Assembly: GCA_964625335.1 (NCBI GenBank)
Contig: CAZVBE010000004.1
Span: 1-64,000 of the forward strand
Source: CAZGUG01 sp964625335
GTDB taxonomy: Bacteria > Bacillota > Clostridia > Ch29
Length of the DNA stretch: 64,000 nt
Direction of reading: 5' to 3'
The translations under genes were made by a program, and so were the position numbers. Below the pieces are notes generated by a model that was given only the letters and a program-made list of their open reading frames with translations, did no database searches and was not told the origin of the DNA. Shown piece after piece: positions 35,328-44,321 of the stretch. Every line of letters begins with the position of its first letter. The first letter of the stretch is position 1.

Positions 35328-36365
35328 ATGGAAGCAAGGAATATACTCGATATGACCGTCAGGGAACTGGGTCTGGCTCTAAGGGAATATGGATACCCGG
35401 AATACAGGAGCAAACAGGTATTTGGCTGGCTTTACAAAGGAATCGGCCTTAGGGAAATGAAAAATCTGCCGCAGGAGCTTAAAAACCGGCTGGATGAGGA
35501 TTTTGTAACCGGAATACCGGAAATTATTAAAAAGCAGGTCTCGGAAATTGACGGGACAACTAAATATTTGGTAAAGTATTATGATGGAAGCATGGTTGAA
35601 TGTGTATACCTGATCTATGAATACGGCAGGACCGCCTGTATATCAAGCCAGGTAGGCTGCCGGATGGGATGCAGCTTTTGCGCTTCCACCCGCGGCGGTT
35701 TGATCAGGAATCTCTCGCCGGGCGAAATGACAGGTCAGGTATTGGCGATACAAAGGGATGCCAAAACGAGGATTTCCAATGTAGTTATTATGGGAAGCGG
35801 CGAACCCCTGGATAATTATCAAAACACCTTACGGTTTATCCGACAGCTGAACAGCAGAGATGGCTTAAACATAGGGCTGCGCAGTGTTACCCTCTCCACC
35901 TGCGGGCTGGTGCCCGAAATTAAGAAGCTTGCGGAGGAAGGACTTCCAATTACCCTCTCAATATCCCTCCACGGAGCCTCTGATGAAACCCGTATGCGTT
36001 TGATGCCGGTGGCCGGAAAATATAAAACAGACGAGATAGTGGAGTGCTGTAAGTATTATATAAAACGGACAGGCAGGAGAATAACTTTTGAATATGCGTT
36101 GGTTGAAGGAATAAACAACAGACCTGAGGATGCAAAAAAACTTGCGGCATTACTTAAAGGAATGCTGTGTAATGTTAACCTGATCCCTGTTAACCCCGTT
36201 GAGGGCACCGGTTATAAACAGCCGGGTGCCGGCAAAGTGAAAAGGTTTAAGCAGATGCTCGAGAGAGCGGGGATTTCCGTTACCATAAGGCGGGAGATGG
36301 GAAGGGACATCGATGGGGCATGCGGACAACTCAAAGCGGGTTATATAGAGGAAAAAAACTTGTAA
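35328..36365 (+). CDS. rlmN: Dual-specificity 23S rRNA/tRNA methyltransferase RlmN
   Basis: A 345-residue radical SAM enzyme that methylates C2 of A2503 in 23S rRNA and A37 in some tRNAs. The cluster cysteines C111, C115 and C118 (CRMGCSFC) and the C-terminal catalytic cysteine in DGACGQL near residue 335 are present. The ATG follows AAGGAAGG. It is the first gene of the operon leading to prkC. Confidence 0.96.
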   Translation: MEARNILDMTVRELGLALREYGYPEYRSKQVFGWLYKGIGLREMKNLPQELKNRLDEDFVTGIPEIIKKQVSEIDGTTKYLVKYYDGSMVECVYLIYEYGRTACISSQVGCRMGCSFCASTRGGLIRNLSPGEMTGQVLAIQRDAKTRISNVVIMGSGEPLDNYQNTLRFIRQLNSRDGLNIGLRSVTLSTCGLVPEIKKLAEEGLPITLSISLHGASDETRMRLMPVAGKYKTDEIVECCKYYIKRTGRRITFEYALVEGINNRPEDAKKLAALLKGMLCNVNLIPVNPVEGTGYKQPGAGKVKRFKQMLERAGISVTIRREMGRDIDGACGQLKAGYIEEKNL

Positions 36366-36383
36366 AGAACTGGGGGTAGTCGG

Positions 36384-37127
36384 ATGAAGGCAGGAGTTGC
36401 CACTGACATTGGATTGGTCAGAAATATAAACCAGGACAGTTATTATTGTTCAGCCGTAACCGGGAGTTTATTCCTATACATTGTAGCCGACGGAATGGGC
36501 GGACATAATGGAGGGGAAATAGCCAGCAAAACCTCGGTTGAAACCATCAGATGCTTCATTGAAACACACCAGGACAAAACCGGGTACCTGGAGGACAGGC
36601 TGTATATGATAAAGGAAGCAATGAGCAGGGCCAACCGGGAAGTGTACAGCCATGCGATGAGCACGGAGGGTTTGGAGGGGATGGGCACTACCCTGACAAT
36701 GGCATTGATTGAAGGAAAAAAACTTCATATAGGCCATATAGGAGACAGCAGAATGTATCTGATGAGAAACGGGGAATGCGAGAAACTAACCGAAGACCAT
36801 TCTCTGGTTGCAGAGCTCATTAAGAAGGGCAGCATTTCCCCTGAGGAGGGGGACAAACATCCCCAGAAGAATATAATAACAAAGGCGCTAGGTACAGACA
36901 GGCTGGTTGAAATGGATTTACTCACCAAGGATTTGCGAGACGGCGATTTAATACTGCTGTGTACCGACGGGCTTACCAACATGCTTGATTTGGATGATAT
37001 AGTGAGTATGTGCAGAGTCGAAGACAATCCTCAGTCTCTGTCCGAAGCTTTGGTGGAAAAGGCAAACAGCAAGGGTGGCAGAGACAATATAACTGTTATA
37101 GCAGTGAAAGTGGGGTGGGATAAATGA
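36384..37127 (+). CDS. stp: PP2C-type serine/threonine phosphatase (PrpC/Stp)
   Basis: A 247-residue cytoplasmic metal-dependent phosphatase. Aspartate motifs are visible: RNINQDS, DGMGGH, GHIGDSRMY, CTDGLTNML and GGRDNITV. It opposes the kinase encoded immediately downstream, with which it overlaps by four bases. The symbol follows the Stp/PrpC family. Confidence 0.95.
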   Translation: MKAGVATDIGLVRNINQDSYYCSAVTGSLFLYIVADGMGGHNGGEIASKTSVETIRCFIETHQDKTGYLEDRLYMIKEAMSRANREVYSHAMSTEGLEGMGTTLTMALIEGKKLHIGHIGDSRMYLMRNGECEKLTEDHSLVAELIKKGSISPEEGDKHPQKNIITKALGTDRLVEMDLLTKDLRDGDLILLCTDGLTNMLDLDDIVSMCRVEDNPQSLSEALVEKANSKGGRDNITVIAVKVGWDK

Positions 37128-39079
37128 TAGGCAGGGTATTGGGAAACAGATACGAGATAGTGGAAAAAATCGGCAGCGGTGGTATGTCTCATGTATATAA
37201 AGCCCGGTGCGCTCTACTGAACAGATATGTAGCGGTGAAGATACTAAGGCCTGAATTTATCAGTGATGAAAACTTTGTTAAAAAGTTCAGACAGGAATCC
37301 CAGGCTGCGGCAAGTTTGTCACATCAAAACATCGTAGGCATTTATGATGTGGGAGTAGACCAGGACACATACTATATTGTTATGGAATACATTGAAGGAA
37401 AGACGCTCAAGCAGCTGATAAGGGAAAAAGGAAAGATGGATACTGCGGAGCTTGCAGGAATAGCCCAGCAGATTTGCAGGGCGTTGGTACACGCACATAA
37501 CAATCATATAGTGCACAGGGATATTAAACCTCATAATATTATGGTGACAAGGGAAGGCACAGCCAAGGTTACCGATTTTGGTATTGCCAGGGCAGTAACC
37601 AGTTCCACAGTTACCAATTCCGGAAGTGTAATAGGGTCTGTACACTATTTTTCTCCCGAGCAGGCCAGGGGAGGATATGTTGACGAAAAATCCGACCTTT
37701 ATTCCTTAGGGATAGTCATGTATGAAATGGCAACCGGCAGGGTGCCCTTCGAAGGGGAAAGCCCTATATCCATAGCCCTTAAGCACTTACAGGAGACGGT
37801 GACTCCATTGGCGGATATAACCGACAATATTCCGGTGGGGCTTGAACAAATAATAATGAAAGCCATTCAAAAAGACCCGGGCAGCAGGTACGAAACCGCC
37901 GGGCAAATGCTGGCGGATTTAAAGGCCTTTATAAAGGACAATAATATAGTATTTGACGGTATGGGCTTTGAAGAGGGAAACAGTCCCACTCTTGTAATGC
38001 CTGCCGTTGGGAACAGCGAAACCGAAAACCGGAAAAGAAAAAATAATAATGAAAACGAAAATAATAGCAGCAGCAATACAAGCAGCAAAAACAAGAGAAA
38101 AATAAATAAAAAGAGGTTTATTATATCTATAGCAGTAATACTGATAACCCTAATAGCACTTGGCTATGGCGGCAGTCTTCTGATAAGGGACTTGCTGTTT
38201 GTTAAGACTGCCGAGGTTCCGGATTTGCTGGGTAAAACGGAAGAAGAGGCCGAGGACCAGCTTGAAAGGTTAGGTTTGAATATGGAAGTAAGGGAGAGGC
38301 AAAACAGCCCCGATTTTGCATCGGGAACAATTATATCGCAGCATCCAATAGCGGGAACCGAAAACAAGGTCAGCAATCCTGTACTGGTGGTAGTCAGCCT
38401 GGGTGCGGAAAAAACCGAGGTTCCCTACCTGATAAACCAAAGTTCTGACGAAGCCCAGGCAAAACTGCAGCAGGCAGGGCTGAAAGAGGGGGAAATCAAA
38501 ACCCGGTTCAGCGAAACGGTGACAGTAGGGGTTGTAATGGATCAAAGCCCACAGCCGGGTATAATGGTAGACGAGGGCACACCGGTAGATTTGGTTATAA
38601 GCTCGGGGCCGGACCTGAAACAGATCAGCGTTCCTCCGGTGGTGGGACTTGACCTGCAAACCGCAAAAACAAGGATACAAAACGCCGGTATGATAATAGG
38701 GGATATATACCCCCAGGAAAGCGATCTGGTACCCGAAGGATTTATTATCAGCCAGAGCCTTCCGCCCAACAGTATAGCGGAAGAGGGCGCATCCATAGGC
38801 CTTTGGGTAAGTACCGGCAGTAAAGCGCCTGATCCTGTCAAACCGGTGGAAGGGACAAAGGTGCTGACAATAAATCTGCCCCAGGGCAGCGAGGATGTTA
38901 AGGTAACCGTCAAGAAGTATCAGGACGGTATAGAGGATATTGAATACCAGAGACGGCACGATGCCTCGGAGGGTCCCCTGAAGGTGGAAGTAACCGGTAA
39001 GGGCGAAATCAGGGTAGTGGTCCTTTTTGACGATGTAAAGCAGTGGGAGGATGTAATAGATTTCAACAAGGGGGATTAG
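37124..39079 (+). CDS. prkC: Serine/threonine kinase PrkC with three PASTA domains
   Basis: A 651-residue membrane kinase. The cytoplasmic kinase domain (about residues 1-270) has IVHRDIKPHN and KVTDFGIARA. An Asn/Ser/Lys-rich linker (about 300-330) and one transmembrane helix (about 330-352) follow, then three extracellular PASTA domains (about 365-570) and an extra C-terminal domain of about 70 residues. PASTA domains bind muropeptides; PrkC signals for spore germination and cell-wall control. The low-complexity linker is longer than usual. Confidence 0.95.
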   Translation: MIGRVLGNRYEIVEKIGSGGMSHVYKARCALLNRYVAVKILRPEFISDENFVKKFRQESQAAASLSHQNIVGIYDVGVDQDTYYIVMEYIEGKTLKQLIREKGKMDTAELAGIAQQICRALVHAHNNHIVHRDIKPHNIMVTREGTAKVTDFGIARAVTSSTVTNSGSVIGSVHYFSPEQARGGYVDEKSDLYSLGIVMYEMATGRVPFEGESPISIALKHLQETVTPLADITDNIPVGLEQIIMKAIQKDPGSRYETAGQMLADLKAFIKDNNIVFDGMGFEEGNSPTLVMPAVGNSETENRKRKNNNENENNSSSNTSSKNKRKINKKRFIISIAVILITLIALGYGGSLLIRDLLFVKTAEVPDLLGKTEEEAEDQLERLGLNMEVRERQNSPDFASGTIISQHPIAGTENKVSNPVLVVVSLGAEKTEVPYLINQSSDEAQAKLQQAGLKEGEIKTRFSETVTVGVVMDQSPQPGIMVDEGTPVDLVISSGPDLKQISVPPVVGLDLQTAKTRIQNAGMIIGDIYPQESDLVPEGFIISQSLPPNSIAEEGASIGLWVSTGSKAPDPVKPVEGTKVLTINLPQGSEDVKVTVKKYQDGIEDIEYQRRHDASEGPLKVEVTGKGEIRVVVLFDDVKQWEDVIDFNKGD

Positions 39080-39080
39080 C

Positions 39081-39986
39081 ATGCATCAAGGCAGGATTGT
39101 AAAGGGAATAGGAGGGTTTTACTACGTAAATACCAACTTTGGATTGATTGAATGCAAACCAAGGGGTATTTTCCGTAAAGACGGCCTGTCTCCTTTGGTG
39201 GGAGACAGGGTGACTATTTCCCTTATCCGGGGCACTCAAACACAGGGAGTGATTGAAGAAATACTGCCCAGGGAAAGCCTGCTTTTGCGTCCCAGTGTAG
39301 CAAATGTGGAACAATGCGTCATTGTATCCGCAATAGTAAGCCCAAAGCCGGATTTACTGCTGCTTGACAGGCTGCTGGTGCTGACCGAAATAAATGGCCT
39401 GGAAACGGTTATATGCTTTAACAAGATGGATTTAAAGCCGCAGGGGGAATACGATGAGATAATAAATATGTACAGCCGGGCAGGCTACATTGTATTGCGT
39501 ACCAGCACCAAGACCGGCGAAGGAATAGAAGCCTTAAAGGAAGCGTTAAGGAATAAGATCTCGGTGTTTGCAGGCATGTCGGGTGTCGGTAAAAGCAGTC
39601 TTATGAATAAACTGCAACCGCAGTTAGGCTTAAAAACCGGAACAGTAAGCGACAAATCTAAGAGGGGCAGGCATACAACCCGTCATGCACAGCTGATCGA
39701 GCTGGAATTTGGCGGCATGGTGGTTGACACGCCGGGTTTTAGCTCCTTAAGCCTTGGGGCGGTCAAAGAAACTTCGGATATGGAGGAAAGCAATCTTTGC
39801 CATTTTTATCCGGAGTTTCGTGCCTATATAGAAAAATGCCGGTTTAACGGGTGCAGGCACCTGAAGGAACCCGGCTGTTCTGTAAAACAAGCTGTGAACG
39901 AGGGAAGCATTGCTGTTATCAGGTACGAAAACTACGTTAAGCTATTGGAAGAATTGCAGGAGAGTAGGAGGAGAAGATATGACTAA
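39081..39986 (+). CDS. rsgA: Ribosome small subunit-dependent GTPase RsgA
   Basis: A 301-residue circularly permuted GTPase for 30S maturation. It has an N-terminal OB domain, then FNKMD (G4) ahead of the P-loop SGVGKSS (G1) and DTPG (G3), and a C-terminal zinc site with Cys/His in CRFNGCRHLKEPGC. The G-motif order is diagnostic. It overlaps rpe by eight bases. Confidence 0.96.
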   Translation: MHQGRIVKGIGGFYYVNTNFGLIECKPRGIFRKDGLSPLVGDRVTISLIRGTQTQGVIEEILPRESLLLRPSVANVEQCVIVSAIVSPKPDLLLLDRLLVLTEINGLETVICFNKMDLKPQGEYDEIINMYSRAGYIVLRTSTKTGEGIEALKEALRNKISVFAGMSGVGKSSLMNKLQPQLGLKTGTVSDKSKRGRHTTRHAQLIELEFGGMVVDTPGFSSLSLGAVKETSDMEESNLCHFYPEFRAYIEKCRFNGCRHLKEPGCSVKQAVNEGSIAVIRYENYVKLLEELQESRRRRYD

Positions 39987-40647
39987 GCTGGCTCCATCTT
40001 TGCTTTCAGCCAATTTTGCAAGGCTGGAAGAGGAAATAGCCATAGCCCAAAGGGGAGGCGCGGATTGGATACATATCGATGTTATGGACGGGCATTTTGT
40101 ACCCAATATTACTATCGGACCCCCGGTAATACGGAGCATAAGAAAGGTCTCGGCACTACCCTTTGACGTCCATCTGATGATTGAAAACGCCGACAGGTAT
40201 CTGGAGGATTTCGCTGCGGCAGGGTCAGACATAATTACCGTTCATTGGGAGGCCTGCAAGCACATTCACAGGACCGTCTCCAAGATAAAGGAGCTGGGCA
40301 GGAAGGCAGGCATATCCATTAACCCGGCAACTCCTGTGGGGAGCATTCAGAATATGCTGGACGAGACAGATCTTGTACTTCTTATGAGCGTAAATCCCGG
40401 TTTTGGAGGACAGAAATTTATACCCGCTGTTTTGGATAAGATTTGCGAGCTTAAAAGGCTTAAGGAAGAAGGCAAATATGGTTTCGAAATAGAGGTAGAC
40501 GGAGGTATTAACCTGGATAACGTGCAAACCGTAATAAATGCGGGGGCGACGGTTTTGGTGGCCGGTTCGTCGATATACAGCGCTCCATCGGTGGAGGACA
40601 GGGTATGTGAGTTTAAAAAAATAATGGGCGGTGGAATGCAGGGATGA
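39979..40647 (+). CDS. rpe: Ribulose-phosphate 3-epimerase
   Basis: A 222-residue TIM-barrel enzyme that interconverts ribulose-5-phosphate and xylulose-5-phosphate. The motifs IHIDVMDGHFVPN, SVNPGFGGQKF and EVDGGI are intact. The start at 39979 has AGGAGG upstream and lies inside the end of rsgA. thiN begins four bases before its stop. The order rsgA-rpe-thiN is conserved in Firmicutes. Confidence 0.96.
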   Translation: MTKLAPSLLSANFARLEEEIAIAQRGGADWIHIDVMDGHFVPNITIGPPVIRSIRKVSALPFDVHLMIENADRYLEDFAAAGSDIITVHWEACKHIHRTVSKIKELGRKAGISINPATPVGSIQNMLDETDLVLLMSVNPGFGGQKFIPAVLDKICELKRLKEEGKYGFEIEVDGGINLDNVQTVINAGATVLVAGSSIYSAPSVEDRVCEFKKIMGGGMQG

Positions 40648-41270
40648 CCGCAGCAATCATATGTCACGGGGATATATCGGATTTTGAATTTCATAGAAGG
40701 TTACTGGAGGGATGCAGTTTGATAATCTGTGCCGATGGCGGAGCCCTCTATGCAAAAAAAATGAACATTGAGCCCCATGTTATAATAGGGGATTTTGATT
40801 CCTGCAGCAGGGAGTTTGTTGACAGCTTTGCCGGCGCCAAAATTATAGAATACCCTTCCGAAAAGGATAAGACGGATGCCCACCTGGCTGTGGAATATGC
40901 ACTCTCACAGGGAGAAAAGCATATAATGCTGCTTGGGGCCACCGGTACAAGGCTTGATCATACCCTTGCCAATGTCGGATTGCTGCTGTTTATCCGGCAA
41001 AAGGGTGCCAGGGGGGAAATCATCAACGAACACAATAGAGCCTTTATTATCAAAGACAGAGCCTGTGTAAAGGGAAGGGGAACGCTCTTTTCTCTGGTAC
41101 CCTATGGGGGAGACGTTAAAGGTGTTACCCTTAAAGGTTTTAAGTATCCCCTTGACAACTTTAATATGAGGTTGGGGTCGTCCATAGGAGTAAGCAATGT
41201 ACTTGAGGAGGATACGGGACAAATCAGTATACGGGATGGAACGCTGATAATAATCCAGGCCGGGGATTAA
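40644..41270 (+). CDS. thiN: Thiamine diphosphokinase
   Basis: A 208-residue enzyme that converts thiamine to thiamine diphosphate. The signatures CADGGALYA, IGDFDS, KDKTDAHLA and LGATGTRLDH are present. It ends the rlmN operon, with a terminator after it. The next genes are three tiny ones, ending with spoVM. Confidence 0.95.
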   Translation: MTAAIICHGDISDFEFHRRLLEGCSLIICADGGALYAKKMNIEPHVIIGDFDSCSREFVDSFAGAKIIEYPSEKDKTDAHLAVEYALSQGEKHIMLLGATGTRLDHTLANVGLLLFIRQKGARGEIINEHNRAFIIKDRACVKGRGTLFSLVPYGGDVKGVTLKGFKYPLDNFNMRLGSSIGVSNVLEEDTGQISIRDGTLIIIQAGD

Positions 41271-41306
41271 TAGATTACATTTAATAAAATATTGAGTGTC
41301 AAATAT

Positions 41307-41347
41307 AAAGCTTCCCGAATACCATAGTATAGGGAGCTTTTGTTTTG
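41307..41347 (+). terminator. Terminator after thiN
   Basis: AAAGCTTCCC (41307-41316) pairs with GGGAGCTTT (41332-41340), with one bulge. TTGTTTTG follows. Confidence 0.75.
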
Positions 41348-41396
41348 CGGTCGATAACCGTCTTGAATCAATAGTAATGGTTGGGAGGAGGAGGCC

Positions 41397-41555
41397 TTGA
41401 GGAGGAGATTCCATCTGAGAAAAATCGTTGGAATTGCAGCTATAACGGCAGGGGTGTTCCTTATTATTATCTTTGTACCCCCATGGGTCTGGTATATAAT
41501 ACTTGCGGTTTTACTGGTCCTGTTTGTTTATACTCTGGGATGTATCTATTTATAA
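41397..41555 (+). CDS. Small membrane protein (52 residues, TTG start)
   Basis: Read directly as TTG followed by a basic N-terminus (LRRRFHLRKIVG) and two hydrophobic stretches separated by PPWVWY. The predicted protein is about 52 residues, mostly membrane. A strong ribosome site, GGGAGGAGGAGG, lies five bases before the TTG. It is not recognised as a named family. Its place just before another small membrane protein and spoVM suggests a sporulation-linked cluster. Confidence 0.65.
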   Translation: MRRRFHLRKIVGIAAITAGVFLIIIFVPPWVWYIILAVLLVLFVYTLGCIYL

Positions 41556-41613
41556 TACTTATACGCCGGATACATAGCTAATAGCCTGTGACATCTGCGA
41601 AGGTGGTGTTGGG

Positions 41614-41766
41614 ATGCCCAAGCGCATAAACAGGAAGACCGGAAATTCAATAGCTGCAGCATTTATTCTGGGAATATTATTCAGTATTATCATGCCAGGT
41701 TGGTGGTGGGTGCTTATAGTTGGGGTTATGCTTATCATGGCGGGCTATAAAATACTGATAGACTGA
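41614..41766 (+). CDS. Small membrane protein (50 residues) upstream of spoVM
   Basis: ATG at 41614 opens a 50-codon frame: a basic start (PKRINRKTG), a hydrophobic segment (SIAAAFILGILFSIIM), the turn PGWWW and a second hydrophobic segment ending YKILID. AAGGTGG lies upstream. Its two-helix hairpin design is like the preceding small gene, with aromatic residues after a proline turn in both, so the two may be paralogous. The function is unknown. Confidence 0.65.
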   Translation: MPKRINRKTGNSIAAAFILGILFSIIMPGWWWVLIVGVMLIMAGYKILID

Positions 41767-41788
41767 TTATGGCAGGGGAGGTGCTTGT

Positions 41789-41869
41789 ATGAGAATTTTT
41801 GTATTGAAACCGCCAAAGTTTTTGAGCAACTTATTAAAAAAGGTATTCAGAATTAAAACGGCAGGATAG
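41789..41869 (+). CDS. spoVM: Stage V sporulation protein SpoVM
   Basis: A 26-residue peptide, the same length as B. subtilis SpoVM. It begins MRIFVLKPPKFL, matching the amphipathic helix and the essential proline at position 9 followed by Lys-Phe, and ends in a basic tail. SpoVM recognises the convex outer forespore membrane and anchors SpoIVA, encoded at 8572. GGGGAGG lies seven bases before the ATG. The location between thiN and rpmB is the B. subtilis location of spoVM. Confidence 0.9.
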   Translation: MRIFVLKPPKFLSNLLKKVFRIKTAG

Positions 41870-41893
41870 AGCAGATTTGAGGCAAAGAATATA

Positions 41894-41930
41894 AAAAACG
41901 TGCCGAGTTATTTGTGCTCTGCACGTTTTT
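41894..41930. terminator. Bidirectional terminator between spoVM and rpmB
   Basis: AAAAACGTGC (41894-41903) pairs perfectly with GCACGTTTTT (41921-41930), with a further GAG/CTC pairing in the loop. T residues lie on each side for both converging genes. Confidence 0.85.
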
Positions 41931-41935
41931 GTATA

Positions 41936-42127
41936 TTATACAGTTCGTTCTATCTTTCCCGAACGGAGGCAGCGGGTACACACATAAATACTTTTTGGAG
42001 TACCGTCTACCATAGCCTTTACTTTTTGTATGTTGGGTCTCCAACGTCTTTTGGAATGCCTGTTTGAGTGACTGACTTTGCTGCCTGCCTGTCGTTCTTT
42101 ATTACACACATGACATACTGTAGCCAT
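41936..42127 (-). CDS. rpmB: 50S ribosomal protein L28
   Basis: A 63-residue ribosomal protein of the zinc-binding type, with CHVC near the N-terminus and CTRC near the C-terminus. The core SHSNRHSKRRWRPN is typical. It is transcribed against its neighbours, as in other Firmicutes. Its leader contains a fragment of the dispersed REP-like element at 42148-42165. Confidence 0.97.
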   Translation of the reverse strand: MATVCHVCNKERQAGSKVSHSNRHSKRRWRPNIQKVKAMVDGTPKSIYVCTRCLRSGKIERTV

Positions 42128-42147
42128 GAAAACACCTCCTCTTTAAT

Positions 42148-42165
42148 GGAATGGGCACACACCGC
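42148..42165. repeat. Fragment of the REP-like repeat in the rpmB leader
   Basis: GGAATGGGCACACACCGC matches the segment beginning at 16021 in 17 of 18 positions. It lies between the rpmB promoter and its ribosome site. Confidence 0.7.
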
Positions 42166-42177
42166 TAAAACACTCTT

Positions 42178-42206
42178 ATTCTAACATACAACCATATTAT
42201 TGGCAA
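42178..42206 (-). promoter_or_regulatory. Sigma-A promoter of rpmB
   Basis: On the minus strand, TTGCCA (42206-42201), a 17-base spacer and TAGAAT (42183-42178). Confidence 0.75.
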
Positions 42207-42240
42207 TAAAACAGACGATTATTTTGTGCGTTCTTCTTTA

Positions 42241-42269
42241 TTGTAAAAAAGCTGGCGTTATTATAGAAT
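42241..42269 (+). promoter_or_regulatory. Candidate sigma-A promoter of the Asp23-fakA-recG operon
   Basis: TTGTAA (42241-42246), a 17-base spacer and TAGAAT (42264-42269). Confidence 0.55.
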
Positions 42270-42303
42270 AGAAATATCCTATGATTGATTAGGAGGTAAT
42301 GGG

Positions 42304-42654
42304 ATGATGTCAAGATTATATAACGAAATGGGCAGCATATGTATAAGCGAGGATGTGCTTGCCAATATAGCAGGAATGGCGACAGTTGAATGTTACGGGC
42401 TTGTGGGGATGGCTTCCAGGAGCAGTGCCGACGGTATTGTGGAATTGTTGAAGAAAGAGCACCTCAGCAAGGGTGTAAAGGTATATACCGAGGAAGATAA
42501 GCTTGTGATTGACCTTTACATAGTTGTGGAGTTTGGAACCAAGATTTCCACCGTTGCGCAGAATATAATCGATAAGGTAAAGTATTCGGTTGAAACCATG
42601 ACCGGAATAGAAGTTAAAAAGGTTAATATAAACGTTAAGGGCGTCCGGGTATAG
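42304..42654 (+). CDS. Asp23/Gls24 family envelope stress protein (YloU-like)
   Basis: A 116-residue cytoplasmic protein of the Asp23 family, with the conserved core YGLVGMAS near the N-terminus and INVKGVRV at the C-terminus. Members associate with the membrane and respond to cell-envelope stress. The usual position just upstream of the fatty acid kinase gene is kept. ATG at 42304 or 42307 follows AGGAGGT. Confidence 0.92.
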   Translation: MMSRLYNEMGSICISEDVLANIAGMATVECYGLVGMASRSSADGIVELLKKEHLSKGVKVYTEEDKLVIDLYIVVEFGTKISTVAQNIIDKVKYSVETMTGIEVKKVNINVKGVRV

Positions 42655-42675
42655 GGATCGAAAGGGGGGACAGTA

Positions 42676-44295
42676 TTGGATAAAGACAAAAACATCAACG
42701 TCAACAAAAACATAAACGGAAGTACTCTTAAAAAAATGTTTGTGAATGCTGCAAACACCCTGGACAATAACAGAGAAATTATAGATTCTTTGAATGTTTT
42801 TCCGGTTCCGGACGGTGATACCGGAACAAATATGTCCTTAACCATGTTTTCAGCCGTTGAGGAATTAGACCGGCTGGACAAGGAAGATATATGTGATGTT
42901 GCAGAGGCAGTGGCAAACGGATCCCTTATGGGTGCCAGGGGGAACTCCGGCGTGATTCTTTCACAGCTTTTCAGGGGATTTGCCGCAGGGCTGAAAAATT
43001 GCAGGGTGCTTGACACCACAGCCTTTGCCATGGCCTTGGCCGAGGGGGTTGATATGGCCTATAAGGCGGTTATGAAACCCACCGAAGGTACAATACTTAC
43101 CGTGGCAAGGGAGACAGCAGACAGGGCAAAGGAAATTTGCGACAGGATTAGGTCCTTTGATGTTTTTTTGGAGGAAATCATAAAACAATCCACCTCTACA
43201 CTGGAACGGACACCTCAGATGCTTAAGGTTCTGGCCCAGGCGGGGGTTGTTGATGCAGGCGGAAAGGGTTTTGTATACATATTGCTTGGGTTTCTTAAAA
43301 CAGTAAAGGGCGAGGAGATAGTACTTAACGGGCAAAACCGTATTAAGGCAGTCAGGGATGTGGTTGCCGGAGGAGAAGAGGAGCTTATGTTTCCCTACTG
43401 CACCGAATTCATTATTAAGAATCCCGGAGGAACGGCAGAGCAGCTTAAACAAGCATTGCTTGGCATTGGAGATTCAACCCTGGTGGTTGGAGATGAACGG
43501 GTAATAAAGATACATATTCATACCAACCAGCCCCACAGGGTATTGGAGGAAGGATTGAAGCTGGGCGAGATTTCAAAGATAAAAATAGATAATATGAAAG
43601 AACAGCATCGTGCCACAATAGAGAATGAGATTGACCAAAAGGAATTTGGCATTATAAGCGTTGCAATGGGTGACGGGTTTAGCGACTTATTCAAAGATTT
43701 AGGTGTTGACGTGGTTATTGAGGGAGGACAAACCATGAATCCGAGCACCCAGGATATAATTAAAGCCATAGACAGCCTGAGGGCCAAGAATATATTCATA
43801 CTGCCTAACAACAGCAATGTAATACTGGCGGCAAACCAGGCGGGTGAGTTAACTGATAAAAGTGTTTTTGTAGTACCTTCGAAATCCATGCCCCAGGGTA
43901 TTTCGGCAATGATTGCATTTAACAGTCTGCGCAGTGCCCGGGAGAACTTTGAGGAAATGGAAGCGGTGCTGGATACGGTTAAAACAGGACAGGTTACCTA
44001 TGCGGTCAGGGATTCGGTGTTTGATGGCATAAACATGAACGAGGGGGATATCATCGGGATTGCCGATGGAAATATCAATAACAAGGGAGAAGATGTGGAT
44101 GAGGTAGCATTTGATTTGGCTTCCTCCCTTATCACAGCCGACAGTGAAGTATTCACTATATTCTATGGAAAGCAGGTTGCCGGGCAGCAGGCGAATGCCC
44201 TTGCCGAGAAGCTGAAGGATAAGCAGCCGGACTGTGATATAGACGTACATTACGGCGGGCAGCCGCTGTACTATTATGTGTTTGCAGCAGAGTAG
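42676..44295 (+). CDS. fakA: Fatty acid kinase catalytic subunit FakA (DAK2 domain, YloV)
   Basis: A 539-residue protein with an N-terminal Dak2-type ATP-binding domain (FPVPDGDTGTNM near residues 36-47, NGSLMGARGNSGV) and a C-terminal phosphatase-like domain. FakA phosphorylates a fatty acid carried by a DegV-family FakB, giving acyl-phosphate, the substrate of PlsX and PlsY. No degV gene is beside it. The start is TTG at 42676, preceded by GGGGGGA. Confidence 0.92.
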   Translation: MDKDKNINVNKNINGSTLKKMFVNAANTLDNNREIIDSLNVFPVPDGDTGTNMSLTMFSAVEELDRLDKEDICDVAEAVANGSLMGARGNSGVILSQLFRGFAAGLKNCRVLDTTAFAMALAEGVDMAYKAVMKPTEGTILTVARETADRAKEICDRIRSFDVFLEEIIKQSTSTLERTPQMLKVLAQAGVVDAGGKGFVYILLGFLKTVKGEEIVLNGQNRIKAVRDVVAGGEEELMFPYCTEFIIKNPGGTAEQLKQALLGIGDSTLVVGDERVIKIHIHTNQPHRVLEEGLKLGEISKIKIDNMKEQHRATIENEIDQKEFGIISVAMGDGFSDLFKDLGVDVVIEGGQTMNPSTQDIIKAIDSLRAKNIFILPNNSNVILAANQAGELTDKSVFVVPSKSMPQGISAMIAFNSLRSARENFEEMEAVLDTVKTGQVTYAVRDSVFDGINMNEGDIIGIADGNINNKGEDVDEVAFDLASSLITADSEVFTIFYGKQVAGQQANALAEKLKDKQPDCDIDVHYGGQPLYYYVFAAE

Positions 44296-44321
44296 GCCTT
44301 TTTTATGTTTGAGGTGAGTAT

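Noticed and set aside
38270..39082. A 270-codon minus-strand frame opposite the PASTA part of prkC
   Set aside because: Its composition follows from the opposite strand of prkC. There is no ribosome site or recognisable domain.
41381..41581. A 66-codon frame overlapping the first small membrane protein gene
   Set aside because: The frame beginning at TTG 41397 has the ribosome site at the right distance and a clear membrane-protein pattern. The other frame does not.
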